In this document: piece by piece, positions 26,700-34,945 of the stretch
Numbering within the stretch: the stretch's first letter is position 1
How the letters are laid out: every line of letters begins with the position of its first letter
NCBI GenBank assembly: GCA_017577575.1
Contig: PKRG01000004.1
Coordinates: forward strand, 62,001 to 126,000
Length of the DNA stretch: 64,000 bases
Direction of reading: 5' to 3'
DNA from: Acidimicrobiia bacterium
GTDB taxonomy: Bacteria > Actinomycetota > Acidimicrobiia > Spongiisociales > ZC4RG35
Position numbers and translations under genes: made by a program
The notes under the pieces: model-generated
Database searches by the model: none
What the model was told of the DNA's origin: nothing
The model's input: the letters and a program-made list of their open reading frames with translations, nothing else

Positions 26700-27332
26700 T
26701 CACTTGGTGCCGTAGAGGCGGTCGCCGGCGTCTCCGAGGCCGGGGACGATGTAGCCGTGGTCGTTGAGGTGGTCGTCGATCGCCGCGGTGATGATCCGGA
26801 CGTCCGGATGCCGCTCGGTGAGGTGCTGGATTCCCTCGGGGGCGGCGAGGAGGCACATGAACCTGATGCTGCGCGGGTTCCTCGCCTTGATCCGGTCGAG
26901 GGCGGCGGCGGCCGAGTGGCCGGTGGCGAGCATCGGGTCGACGACGATCACGTCGCGGTCGTGGAGGTCCTCGGGCACCTTGAAGTAGTACTCGATCGCC
27001 TCGAGCGTCTCCGGGTCCCGGTACAGGCCGATGTGTCCGACCCGGGCGTTGGGAACCAGGTCGAGGATGCCCTCCAACAGGCCATTGCCGGCCCGCAGGA
27101 TCGAGACCGCCACGAGCTTCTTGCCCTCGATGACGGGAGCGTCCATCTCGGCGAGCGGGGTTTCGATGCGTTCGTAGGAGAGCGGAAGGTCGCGAGTGAC
27201 CTCGTACGTCATCAGCCCGGCGATCTCCCGCAGCAGCCGACGGAAGTCGGCGGACGCCGTGTCCTTGCGGCGCATCAAAGTGAGCTTGTGCTGGATCAGC
27301 GGATGATCGAGAACCGTGACGTTGTCGGCCAT
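26700..27332 (-). CDS. upp: Uracil phosphoribosyltransferase
   Basis: Pyrimidine salvage: uracil + PRPP to UMP. 210 residues, the usual length. The PRPP-binding motif VVDPMLATGHSAAAA (~128-142) is exact for Upp, as are the start (VTVLDHPLIQHKLTLMR) and the C-terminal uracil-binding end (YIVPGLGDAGDRLYGTK). The ATG has an upstream GTAGGAG ribosome site. The gene stands alone, convergent with the MocR frame and divergent from the MOSC gene, 29 bases apart. Confidence 0.97.
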   Translation of the reverse strand: MADNVTVLDHPLIQHKLTLMRRKDTASADFRRLLREIAGLMTYEVTRDLPLSYERIETPLAEMDAPVIEGKKLVAVSILRAGNGLLEGILDLVPNARVGHIGLYRDPETLEAIEYYFKVPEDLHDRDVIVVDPMLATGHSAAAALDRIKARNPRSIRFMCLLAAPEGIQHLTERHPDVRIITAAIDDHLNDHGYIVPGLGDAGDRLYGTK

Positions 27333-27361
27333 GACGCTCCTACCCTTCGGGGGGACGAATC

Positions 27362-27838
27362 ATGGCGGGAAGAATCCATCAGATCAATGTGTCGCCGGGA
27401 GGCGTCCCCAAGCTGCCCGTTCCCTCGGCATTCATCGGAGCCGACGGCCTCGACGGCGACGCCCACAACGACACCCGCTACCACGGCGGCCCCGAGAGGG
27501 CGGTCTGCCTCTATTCGCTGGAAGTGATCGAAGCCCTCCAGGCAGAAGGGCACCCCATCCATCCGGGCTCGGCCGGCGAGAACCTGACCATCGCAGGCAT
27601 CGAGTGGTCCACCGTCGTTCCCGGGACGCGCCTCCGGGCGGGCGAGGCGCTGCTCGAGGTGACCTCGTTCACGACCCCCTGCAACAAGAACGCCCAGTGG
27701 TTCATCGGCGGCGACTTCATGCGGATGCACCACGGGCGCCACCCGGGCTGGTCCCGGGTGTACGCCCGGGTCCTGGCGGAAGGCCGAGTCGACGTCGGGG
27801 ACCCGGTGGAACTGACCGCGACGGAGGAGGTCCCATGA
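27362..27838 (+). CDS. MOSC-domain protein
   Basis: 158-residue single MOSC domain, related to the C-terminal domain of molybdenum-cofactor sulfurases and to YiiM/mARC proteins. The conserved features are GLDGDAHNDTRYHGGPERAVCLYS, GSAGENLTIAGI, and a conserved Cys in FTTPCNKN, the position implicated in sulfur or Mo-cofactor handling. A link to the molybdenum hydroxylase at 8.6-12.3 kb is possible but the genes are far apart. Its stop overlaps the next ATG by four bases. Confidence 0.9.
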   Translation: MAGRIHQINVSPGGVPKLPVPSAFIGADGLDGDAHNDTRYHGGPERAVCLYSLEVIEALQAEGHPIHPGSAGENLTIAGIEWSTVVPGTRLRAGEALLEVTSFTTPCNKNAQWFIGGDFMRMHHGRHPGWSRVYARVLAEGRVDVGDPVELTATEEVP

Positions 27839-28197
27839 GCATCGCCCGCTTCTCGGTAGTCGCCCTCGACACCCCCGATCCCGTGGGGCTCGCCGAGTTC
27901 TATTCGGCGATCACCGGCTGGGAGATCGAGCCCTACGACGACATCCACTGGATCCAACTGAGATCGGACACGGGAGCGACCATCGCCTGCCAGCTGGCCC
28001 CCGACCACATCCCGCCCCGGTGGCCCGACCCGGCGCACCCCCAACAGGCGCACCTCGATTTCGTCGTCGACGACATCGAGGCCGCCGAGCGGCGAGTGCT
28101 GGAGCTGGGCGCTCGCAAGGCCGACCACCAACCGGGACCGACCTGGCGGGTGTACATCGACCCGGCGGGGCATCCGTTCTGCTTCGTCCATTCGTGA
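27835..28197 (+). CDS. VOC (glyoxalase/dioxygenase) superfamily protein
   Basis: 120-residue protein with two beta-alpha-beta-beta-beta modules (~3-58 and ~65-119) of the vicinal-oxygen-chelate fold. Typical segments are FYSAITGW, AHLDFVVDDIEAA and YIDPAGHPFCF. The metal-ligand positions are only partly conserved (H in QAHLDF, E absent at the C-terminal position), so catalysis is uncertain. Translationally coupled to the MOSC gene by an ATGA overlap. Confidence 0.85.
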   Translation: MSIARFSVVALDTPDPVGLAEFYSAITGWEIEPYDDIHWIQLRSDTGATIACQLAPDHIPPRWPDPAHPQQAHLDFVVDDIEAAERRVLELGARKADHQPGPTWRVYIDPAGHPFCFVHS

Positions 28198-28201
28198 TCG
28201 G

Positions 28202-28774
28202 ATGACCGACCCCGTCCACGAGCCGCCGACCGAGCCACCTCCCCCGGCGACACGGCGCGCTCCCTCTCTGATCATCGTCAACACGGGCGACGGCAAGGGC
28301 AAGTCGACCGCCGCCTTCGGGACGATGCTCCGGGCCCTGGCCCGGGGCTGGAAGGTGGCCGTCGTCCAGTTCCTCAAGTCGGGGGACTGGAAGGTGGGAG
28401 AGGAGAAGATCGCCCGCCAGCTGGGCGTCGACTGGTTCGCCCTCGGCGACGGGTTCACCTGGGAATCCGAGGACATCGACGAGTCGCAGGCGATCGCCAT
28501 GGAGGCATGGCGCAAGGCCTCCGAGGTCATCGCCGACGGAGAGCACCACCTGGTGATCCTCGACGAGATCACCTACCCGATGAACTGGGGCTGGATACCC
28601 ACCTCCGAAGTCGTCGCCGCCCTCGAGGGCCGGCCCGAGCACGTCAACGTGATCTGCACCGGCCGTGACGCCCCCGAAGAGCTGGTGGCGATAGCCCACA
28701 CCGTGACCGAGATGCGCAACGTGAAGCACGCCTACGACCAGGGCATCATGGCCAAACGCGGCATCGACTATTGA
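28202..28774 (+). CDS. cobO: Corrinoid adenosyltransferase (CobO/BtuR type)
   Basis: Transfers the adenosyl group of ATP to Co(I)-corrinoids to make adenosylcobalamin precursors. 190 residues; a Pro-rich N-terminal tail (~1-22) is followed by the P-loop NTGDGKGKST (~27-36). The family marks VVQFLKSGDWKVGEE and LVILDEITYPMNWGW are intact. No other cobalamin genes are in the window, so the cell probably salvages corrinoids or encodes the rest elsewhere. It follows the VOC gene after four bases and is likely in the same operon. Confidence 0.93.
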   Translation: MTDPVHEPPTEPPPPATRRAPSLIIVNTGDGKGKSTAAFGTMLRALARGWKVAVVQFLKSGDWKVGEEKIARQLGVDWFALGDGFTWESEDIDESQAIAMEAWRKASEVIADGEHHLVILDEITYPMNWGWIPTSEVVAALEGRPEHVNVICTGRDAPEELVAIAHTVTEMRNVKHAYDQGIMAKRGIDY

Positions 28775-28778
28775 GCGG

Positions 28779-29654
28779 TCAGGCGGGGGGCAGGGGCAGG
28801 GCCCGGCGGCGGGCCGTGGTCAGATGGATGGCGGCGACGGCCACGGCGGTCAGCGCCCCTCCCACCACCTGGGCGGGAGTCAGGGCCTGCCCCAGGAACA
28901 CCCACGCGCACGCCGCCGACACCACCGGTTCGGCCGTGGCGACCACTCCCACCGATCCCGGGTCCGCCCGTCTCAGAGCCGACAGTTCGAGGAGGAAGGG
29001 GATGGCGGTGCCCGCCACCCCGATGAACGCCAGCCGCGCCCACTCCCCTCCGCCGAGGTCCCCCACCTGCGGCGGCACCGCCAGCAGCCAGAACAGCGCC
29101 GAGAACGCGAACCCGTAGGTGACGGTGGTGAGCGAGGGGAGGCGGCTCCCCAGCCTCTCCCCCAGCACCAGGTAGGTGCCGAACGTGAGCGCCGCCCCCA
29201 CCGCCGCCGCCAGGCCGACGCCGTCGACGTCCGCCTCCCAGGCCCGGGCCATCAGGCCGGTGCCCAGGACCGCCGCCACCGCGGCGAGCCAGGCGAGAGG
29301 CGGGACGTGACGTTTCTCGACCACCCGCATCCAGACCATCACCAGCACCGGGGCGGTGAACTGGATCGTCGTCCCCGGCCCCACCCCGAGGCGGTCGATC
29401 GCCCAGTAGAAGGTGACCGTGACCGCGGCCAGGTTCGCCCCCATCAGGGCGGTCCACCACAGGTCCTTGCCCACCCCCAGGAGCCGGCGGCGGGCGGCAA
29501 CGGCTCCCAGCACGATGGCGGCGAAGACCGATCGGAACTGCGCCACCCGAGCCGGCGACACGTGCTCGAACACGTCCGCCGCCACCACCGCCGACACGGC
29601 GAACAGCACGGCGGCGGCGAGGGTCATCCACAGCCCGGTGGTCCGCTCCTGCAC
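28779..29654 (-). CDS. EamA-family (drug/metabolite) transporter
   Basis: 291-residue membrane protein with ten predicted helices formed by two EamA repeats (~9-135 and ~150-280). Characteristic segments are the FYWAIDRLGVGPGTTIQFTAP loop and, in repeat two, ALRRADPGSVGVVATAEPVVSA. Probably exports a metabolite; substrate unknown. The GTG start is supported by bottom-strand TACCCT six bases upstream. It converges with cobO, four bases apart. Confidence 0.88.
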   Translation of the reverse strand: MQERTTGLWMTLAAAVLFAVSAVVAADVFEHVSPARVAQFRSVFAAIVLGAVAARRRLLGVGKDLWWTALMGANLAAVTVTFYWAIDRLGVGPGTTIQFTAPVLVMVWMRVVEKRHVPPLAWLAAVAAVLGTGLMARAWEADVDGVGLAAAVGAALTFGTYLVLGERLGSRLPSLTTVTYGFAFSALFWLLAVPPQVGDLGGGEWARLAFIGVAGTAIPFLLELSALRRADPGSVGVVATAEPVVSAACAWVFLGQALTPAQVVGGALTAVAVAAIHLTTARRRALPLPPA

Positions 29655-29660
29655 GGCGGC

Positions 29661-29666
29661 AGGGTA
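29661..29666 (-). promoter_or_regulatory. -10 hexamer TACCCT, leaderless
   Basis: Bottom-strand TACCCT lies six bases before the GTG at 29654 of the EamA gene. Confidence 0.4.
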
Positions 29667-29681
29667 CGCGTCCGCTCCCGA

Positions 29682-29687
29682 TAGCCT
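29682..29687 (+). promoter_or_regulatory. -10 hexamer TAGCCT, leaderless
   Basis: TAGCCT lies seven bases before the GTG at 29695, divergent from the EamA promoter 15 bases away. Confidence 0.4.
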
Positions 29688-29694
29688 GGGCGCG

Positions 29695-30321
29695 GTGCGA
29701 GACCAGGCCTACTTCGTCGCCCCTCCCTCCGGTCAGGGAAGAGGCTTGCTCCTCTTGTCCGCCTGGTGGGGGCTCACCTCCCAGCTGAAGCAACGTGCCG
29801 ACGCCTTCTCACTGGAGGGATTCGTGGTGTTGGCCCCCGACCTGGCCTTCGGGGTCAGGCCGGAGACCGAAGAGGCGGCGGAGCAGGCTCTGGCCGAGGC
29901 CGACCCCAACCGCCTTGCCTTCCTCGTCATGTCGTCGGCCGACCTGCTCGCCGAGAAGTCTGAGCCCGGCCCGATCGGCGTCGTCGGTTACGGGATGGGC
30001 GGCTCGCTGGGACTGTGGCTCTCCGTGCGGCGACCGGACCTCGTCGGGGCGGCGGTGTCGGTCTACGGCAGCCAGGTGATCGACTTCGCCGGCGCCAACG
30101 CCGCCTACCAGATCCACTACGCCGAGAGGGACCGGTACATCAGCCCCGACGAGGCGACCTTCATGGAGGCCACGATGGGGCTCGAGGATCTCGACGTGAC
30201 GGTCCACACTTATCCGGGGACCGAGCACGGGTTCGCCGACCCGGAGAGCCCCACCTACGACCCCGACGCCGCCGCCCTGGTGTTCTCCCGGGCGACCAGC
30301 TTCCTGAAGGAACGGCTCTAG
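29695..30321 (+). CDS. Dienelactone hydrolase-like alpha/beta-hydrolase lacking the nucleophile
   Basis: 208-residue protein with the dienelactone-hydrolase fold: LLLLSAWWGLT near the N terminus, PDLAFG, then the nucleophile elbow VVGYGMGGSLGL. In the family the third residue of this elbow is the catalytic Cys (GxCxGG); here it is G100. The Asp (AERDRYISP) and His (GTEHGFADP) positions are kept. It is therefore probably not a normal hydrolase; it may bind ligands or use another nucleophile. The GTG start fits the leaderless TAGCCT. Its stop overlaps the convergent aldo/keto reductase stop by four bases. Confidence 0.82.
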   Translation: MRDQAYFVAPPSGQGRGLLLLSAWWGLTSQLKQRADAFSLEGFVVLAPDLAFGVRPETEEAAEQALAEADPNRLAFLVMSSADLLAEKSEPGPIGVVGYGMGGSLGLWLSVRRPDLVGAAVSVYGSQVIDFAGANAAYQIHYAERDRYISPDEATFMEATMGLEDLDVTVHTYPGTEHGFADPESPTYDPDAAALVFSRATSFLKERL

Positions 30322-31277
30322 GCGAAGAGCTCGGCTATCCGGTTGCGGGTCTCCTCGTCGAGACGGCCCATCACCTCGAGGGCGCCGAGGTTCTCGCGGA
30401 CCTGCTCCACCCGGCTCGCTCCGGTGATCACCGTGGACACGTCGGGATTGGTGGCGCACCAGGCGATCGCCAGCTGCGCCGGCGTGCAATCGAGCGACTC
30501 GGCGATCTCGATGAAGCGGCGCACCCGGTTCTGCGTCTCTTCGTCCCGGGCCCGCTCTGCCACGAAGTCGAGCAGCTCGGCGCGGCTGCCCGCGGGGATG
30601 CCGTCCAGGTACTTGCCGGTGAGGAGGCCGGAGGCGAGCGGGCTCCATGTGGTCAGGCCCAGGCCCATGTCGGAGTAGAGGTCGCGGTACTCGTCTTCGA
30701 CCCGTTCCCGGCGGAACAGGTTGTACTCGGGCTGTTCCACCACGGGCTTGTGGAGATGGTGCCGCTCGGCCACCTCCCACGCCTCGCGGATCCTCTCGGC
30801 GGGCCACTCGGAGGTCCCCCAGTACAGGGCGCGGCCACTGGACACGATCTCCGACATCGCCCACACCGTCTCCTCCACCGGGGTCTCCGGGTCGGGCCGG
30901 TGGCAGAAAACGATGTCGACGTGGTCGAGGCCCAGCCGCTCGAGCGACGGGTCGATCGCCTCCATCAGGTACTTGCGGTTGAGGGTGTTCTTCGTGTTGG
31001 GCCCGTCGTGGATGCCCCAATAGAACTTGGTCGATACCACGTAGGAGCTGCGGGGCCAGCCGAGCCGGCGGAGGGCCTCGCCCATCAGCTCTTCGCTCTT
31101 GCCGGCCGCGTACGCCTCGGCGTTGTCGAAGAAGTTGACGCCAGCCTCGTAGGCGACCTGCATGCACTCCATGCCGGCCTCGAGATCGAGTTGGTTGGCG
31201 AACGTGACCCAGGAGCCGAACGACAGGACGCTCAACTTGAGTCCGGTGCCACCCATCCGTCGGTATTCCATCTCCAT
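30318..31277 (-). CDS. Aldo/keto reductase (Kv-beta/YghZ type)
   Basis: 319-residue NAD(P)H-dependent carbonyl reductase. The catalytic tetrad is visible: D51 and Y56 in FDNAEAYAAGKSE, Lys in VVSTKFYWG and His in IVFCHRPDPETP. The cofactor region is WSPLASGLLTGKYLDG and GASRVEQVRENLGAL. The closest known relatives are the potassium-channel beta-subunit-like reductases, which reduce aldehydes such as methylglyoxal. Physiological substrate unknown. The start has an AGAAGG ribosome site a short distance upstream. Confidence 0.92.
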   Translation of the reverse strand: MEMEYRRMGGTGLKLSVLSFGSWVTFANQLDLEAGMECMQVAYEAGVNFFDNAEAYAAGKSEELMGEALRRLGWPRSSYVVSTKFYWGIHDGPNTKNTLNRKYLMEAIDPSLERLGLDHVDIVFCHRPDPETPVEETVWAMSEIVSSGRALYWGTSEWPAERIREAWEVAERHHLHKPVVEQPEYNLFRRERVEDEYRDLYSDMGLGLTTWSPLASGLLTGKYLDGIPAGSRAELLDFVAERARDEETQNRVRRFIEIAESLDCTPAQLAIAWCATNPDVSTVITGASRVEQVRENLGALEVMGRLDEETRNRIAELFA

Positions 31278-31346
31278 CGTTCCACCGATCCTTCTCTCTG
31301 GTCTACGTCATCTTGGCGGGGTCCCCGCCTCTCGCCCAAGCCGCCA

Positions 31347-31352
31347 TAGACT
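31347..31352 (+). promoter_or_regulatory. -10 hexamer TAGACT, leaderless
   Basis: TAGACT lies nine bases before the ATG at 31362 of the MFS gene. Confidence 0.4.
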
Positions 31353-31361
31353 CGATGGTCG

Positions 31362-33026
31362 ATGACCGCCGTCGCCCCTCTGAAGATCGGCCGGTTCCGC
31401 GTGATGTGGATCGCGTCGATCTTCTCGAACCTGGGGTCGTTCTTCTACTCGGTGGCCGCCTCGTGGCTCATGCTCGAGATGACCGGCTCCGCCACCTGGG
31501 TGGGGCTGATGCAGTCCAGCAACACCCTGCCACTGCTGTTCCTCGGGCTCACGGCCGGGGCGCTCGCCGACCTGGCCGACCGTCGCCGGGTGATGCTCTA
31601 CTCGCAGACGTTGATGGGGGTCGCCGCCACGGCAATGGCGGTCCTCACGTTCCTCGACCTCATCACCCCGCCGCTGCTCCTGGGGCTCGGGCTCGTCATC
31701 GGGGTCGGGGTGGCGTTCAACCTGCCGTCCTGGCAGGCGATCGTCCCCAACCTCGTGCCTCGGGGGATGCTGGCGTCAGCGGTGGCGCTCAACTCGGCCG
31801 GCTTCAACGTCGCCCGCGCCGTCGGGCCGGCGCTCGCCGGTGTCGTGTTCGCCACGTTCGGGGCGGCGGTGGCGTTCGGGGTAAACGCCGCCTCCTTCAT
31901 CGGGGTGATCCTGGCGGTCGCTTTGGTGGGCCGCAGCCTCGACCTCCCCGAGCCCGAGCAGGCGCCTCTCTCCTCGGCGATCGCCCTCGGGTTGCGCTTC
32001 GCCCGCTTCACGCCGAGCTTCGCCCGCCTGCTTGCATTGGTCGCCGCCTTCGCCGTCTTCTCGGCGGCGATCCAGAGCGTCCTCGCCCCCTACACCGACC
32101 AAATCGGGGGCTCCAGCGCCCAGTACGGGTTGCTGTTGGGAGCGATGGGCGTCGGGGCTCTGGTGGCCGCTTTCGGCCGGCACCGCCTCGCCGGCCGGTT
32201 GGGCAAGCGGTCGATCCAGATCGGCGTGACGGTCTTCGGGCTGGCTGGCGTCTACGTGGGCCTGGTCGACTCGGTGGCCCTGGCCGTCCCCGGCCTGATC
32301 GTGGTCGGCATCTGCTGGGTGTTGACGTTGGTGACACTCAACACCACCACCCAGACGCTGAGCCCCGAGTGGATACGGGGCCGGGCCATGAGCCTCTACA
32401 CCCTGGCGTTCACCGGGATCACCCCGCTGGGGGCGATCCTGTCCGGGGCGCTGGCCGACGTGATCGGGCCCGGCAACGCCATCGCCGTCATGTCCGCCGG
32501 CACGATCCTCCTCGGGCTGTGCGTCCCGCTGTTCCGGATCCCCAGCCTCGAGGAGATCCGCCCGCCCGAGTACAACGAGGAGGTTCGCCTCGAGGACCAC
32601 CCGGAGGGCCTGGAGGGCGGCCCGGTGATGGTGGTGAACACCTGGACGATCGACGCCGGGGACTACGAGGAGTTCGTGAAGGTGATGAACCGGATCCGGC
32701 GGGTGCGCCTCTCGACCGGGGCCTACCGGTGGCGCCTCTACCGCGATGTAGGTCATCCCGACCGTTTCAGCGAGATATTCCTTGTATCGTCGTGGGACGA
32801 GCACCTGGCTCAGCATCGCCGGATCGACGACCGGTCGCGTGCCTTGATCCGGAAGGCCCGCTCCTTCGACAAGGCGGACGGTCCCCGCAGCACCCACCTG
32901 CTGGCGGTCGACGTCGCCCACCCGGCCGACTGGGAGACGATGGTCGCCGCCCACTCCGAGATGCATCGCCGGGACGGCTCGGTCCCGCTCGACGAGGTGG
33001 CCCCCTCGAAAGCTCCCGAGTCGTGA
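31362..33026 (+). CDS. MFS exporter (MFS_3 type) with C-terminal ABM-like domain
   Basis: 554-residue major-facilitator protein. About twelve helices fill residues ~12-400, with the LADLADRRRVML loop between helices 2 and 3. Residues ~425-530 form a soluble ferredoxin-like domain (VVNTWTIDAGDYEEFVKVM, SEIFLVSSWDEHLAQHRR) of the antibiotic-biosynthesis-monooxygenase kind, which is usual in this EntS/TetV-like MFS subgroup. Probably a proton-driven efflux pump for a lipophilic compound; substrate unknown. A single transcription unit with its own -10. Confidence 0.88.
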   Translation: MTAVAPLKIGRFRVMWIASIFSNLGSFFYSVAASWLMLEMTGSATWVGLMQSSNTLPLLFLGLTAGALADLADRRRVMLYSQTLMGVAATAMAVLTFLDLITPPLLLGLGLVIGVGVAFNLPSWQAIVPNLVPRGMLASAVALNSAGFNVARAVGPALAGVVFATFGAAVAFGVNAASFIGVILAVALVGRSLDLPEPEQAPLSSAIALGLRFARFTPSFARLLALVAAFAVFSAAIQSVLAPYTDQIGGSSAQYGLLLGAMGVGALVAAFGRHRLAGRLGKRSIQIGVTVFGLAGVYVGLVDSVALAVPGLIVVGICWVLTLVTLNTTTQTLSPEWIRGRAMSLYTLAFTGITPLGAILSGALADVIGPGNAIAVMSAGTILLGLCVPLFRIPSLEEIRPPEYNEEVRLEDHPEGLEGGPVMVVNTWTIDAGDYEEFVKVMNRIRRVRLSTGAYRWRLYRDVGHPDRFSEIFLVSSWDEHLAQHRRIDDRSRALIRKARSFDKADGPRSTHLLAVDVAHPADWETMVAAHSEMHRRDGSVPLDEVAPSKAPES

Positions 33027-33058
33027 CAGACTGGGAGTGTCGGCTCGAAAGGAGTGCG

Positions 33059-33271
33059 ATGCAGGATCGGAAGCGTCCCGCCGACCTGGAGGTCGTGGAC
33101 GCCATCCTCGACGTGTGGGGAGAGGAGTCCTTCCCCGCCAGCGACCCGCCGAGCTCTCTCCCGCCCAGCGTCGAGGCGGCACTCGCCGCGACCCGGCCGC
33201 CGGGTCGTGGCCCGAGAACGCACCGGCCCGAACCCCGTCGTCCGGCGGAGCCTCGGGAAGCCGCCAGGTGA
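33059..33271 (+). CDS. 70-aa protein with ESFPASDPPSS motif
   Basis: Small soluble protein. An acidic N-terminal half (DLEVVDAILDVW) leads to EESFPASDPPSSLPP at residues ~22-36, a motif I recognise from many short uncharacterised bacterial proteins. The C-terminal half is Arg/Pro rich and probably disordered. The ATG has an excellent ribosome site (AAAGGAG, four bases upstream). It lies 32 bases downstream of the MFS gene and 41 bases before the crotonase gene, so it may be the last gene of the MFS transcript. Function unknown. Confidence 0.65.
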   Translation: MQDRKRPADLEVVDAILDVWGEESFPASDPPSSLPPSVEAALAATRPPGRGPRTHRPEPRRPAEPREAAR

Positions 33272-33300
33272 GCCGCCCGCCCGAGCCGTCGGCCGGGCGG

Positions 33301-33306
33301 TAGCGT
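33301..33306 (+). promoter_or_regulatory. -10 hexamer TAGCGT, leaderless
   Basis: TAGCGT lies six bases before the ATG at 33313 of the crotonase gene. Confidence 0.35.
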
Positions 33307-33312
33307 CGGAGG

Positions 33313-34176
33313 ATGGAATTCCAAACGCTCACCTACTCGGTCGAAGGGAGAGTCGCCACCATCACCCTCGACCGGCCAGAACGGCTCAACGCGATCGACG
33401 ACCGGATGCCGGCCGAGATCGCCGCCGCGGTCGATCTCGCCGAGGAGGACGACGACGTCCACGTCGTCGTGGTCACCGGAGCGGGTCGGGCGTTCTGTTC
33501 CGGGTACGACCTCGCCGAGTACGCCGAGGGCGACTCCCCCTACAGCCAGGAGATGCCGTGGGACCCGATGCTCGACTATCGGGTGATGGGCGCCAACACC
33601 GCCCACTTCATGCGGCTGTTCCACTGCCACAAGCCGACCATCGCCAAGGTCCGCGGGTGGGCGGTCGGCGGCGGATCGGACATCGCCCTGGCATGCGACC
33701 TGGTCGTCATGGCCGAGGACGCCTGGATCGGCTACCCGCCCGCCCGGGTCTGGGGATGCCCGACCACGGCGATGTGGGTGTACAGGCTCGGCCCCGAGCG
33801 GGCCAAGCGGATGCTCTTCACCGGCGACCTGGTGACGGGCCGGGAGGCGGCGGAGATGGGCCTGGTCCTGCGGGCGGTCCCCGCCGACGAGCTCGACGCC
33901 GCGGTCGACGCTCTGGTCCGCCGGATCGAAGGAGTCCCTCGCAACCAGCTGATGATGCAGAAGATGGTGATCAACCAGGCGCTGGAGGCCATGGGGCTGG
34001 CCGCCACCCAGCGGTTGGCGACCTTGTTCGACGGGATCGCCCGCCACACCCCGGAGGGGATGTGGTTCAAGCAGCGGGCGGAGCGAGTCGGGTTCCCGGC
34101 CGCGGTGGCAGAACGGGACTCCGGGGCCCCGATCGCTCCCGGGGTGAGCAGGCGGATGCCCGAGAGTCGCCGATGA
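33313..34176 (+). CDS. Crotonase-fold protein lacking the hydratase glutamates
   Basis: 287-residue enoyl-CoA hydratase/isomerase superfamily member. Both oxyanion-hole segments are present (GRAFCSGYDL and WAVGGGSDIALACD). The two catalytic Glu of classical enoyl-CoA hydratases (GGGxE and QPE) correspond here to the Asp of GGGSD and to a Pro in GYPPAR, so it is probably not a standard hydratase. It may be another acyl-CoA-processing activity such as an isomerase, hydrolase or lyase. Transcribed with the membrane-protein gene that overlaps its end by four bases. Confidence 0.85.
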   Translation: MEFQTLTYSVEGRVATITLDRPERLNAIDDRMPAEIAAAVDLAEEDDDVHVVVVTGAGRAFCSGYDLAEYAEGDSPYSQEMPWDPMLDYRVMGANTAHFMRLFHCHKPTIAKVRGWAVGGGSDIALACDLVVMAEDAWIGYPPARVWGCPTTAMWVYRLGPERAKRMLFTGDLVTGREAAEMGLVLRAVPADELDAAVDALVRRIEGVPRNQLMMQKMVINQALEAMGLAATQRLATLFDGIARHTPEGMWFKQRAERVGFPAAVAERDSGAPIAPGVSRRMPESRR

Positions 34177-34907
34177 CGTCCGCCGCCGAGCTCCGCGCCC
34201 AACTGCAGGCCTCGACCGGCGTCGACTTCGCCGGCTACGCCGACGCCGAGTTCGTGGACACGATCACGGGCTGGTCGGGCCTGTGGGCGATCGTCAAGGA
34301 GGCGGCCGTCTCCCTGGCCGTAGGGGTGGCCGTGGCGGCGGTGGCGATCGTCGCGGCCTCCACCTCCGGGGCGGAATCCGACGCCAGCACCGGCATGGTG
34401 ATCTCCGGAGTGGTGGGCGGCCTGGGTGTGGCACTCGCCGTCTTCGCCCTGCGGCTGCGCCGCCGCATCCCCACCGAGGTCGATCGCGTCTTCGAGGTGT
34501 CGGCCCGGCTGGCCGATCGCGTCGCCGCCGACATCGCCGCCGGCGACCTGCAGGTCTCGGCTTCCGATGCGGCGCGCGGCATCGTCGTGGTGGCGGCAGT
34601 CCCCGCCCTGGTCCGCGTCACCGAGAGGAGACTGCCGGTCCTGGGCATGGTTCTGGGCCCGGTGGCGGGCTCGATGGTCAGCCGCGTGCTCCTCCGGGTG
34701 TGGCCGTCGGGGAAGCGGGCCCTGACCCTCGACCGGTTCGGGAGCGCCACCGACAGGCTCCACGCCACGCTGTCGGCAGCCCGCGATGCGATCGTTCCCC
34801 GACTGGGAAGGGCGGTCCGGTGGGCGACCCTGCCGCTGCTCCTCGCCGGCGGCGCACTCGTCGTCGTCGCCGTGGCAGTGCTCCTCCTCTCGTTGGCGGT
34901 GGGGTGA
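34173..34907 (+). CDS. Membrane protein of unknown function
   Basis: 244-residue protein with two helices near residues ~48-70 and ~75-95, a central soluble or amphipathic part (residues ~100-150), a hydrophobic segment around ~160-185 and a C-terminal helix at ~222-243. Ala/Val rich; no recognised motif. The coupled start (ATGA overlap with the crotonase) suggests a shared transcript but not a shared function. Confidence 0.6.
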   Translation: MTSAAELRAQLQASTGVDFAGYADAEFVDTITGWSGLWAIVKEAAVSLAVGVAVAAVAIVAASTSGAESDASTGMVISGVVGGLGVALAVFALRLRRRIPTEVDRVFEVSARLADRVAADIAAGDLQVSASDAARGIVVVAAVPALVRVTERRLPVLGMVLGPVAGSMVSRVLLRVWPSGKRALTLDRFGSATDRLHATLSAARDAIVPRLGRAVRWATLPLLLAGGALVVVAVAVLLLSLAVG

Positions 34908-34945
34908 GTGCAACAGACACGGGGCCGGTGGGGTTCTGATTGGTG

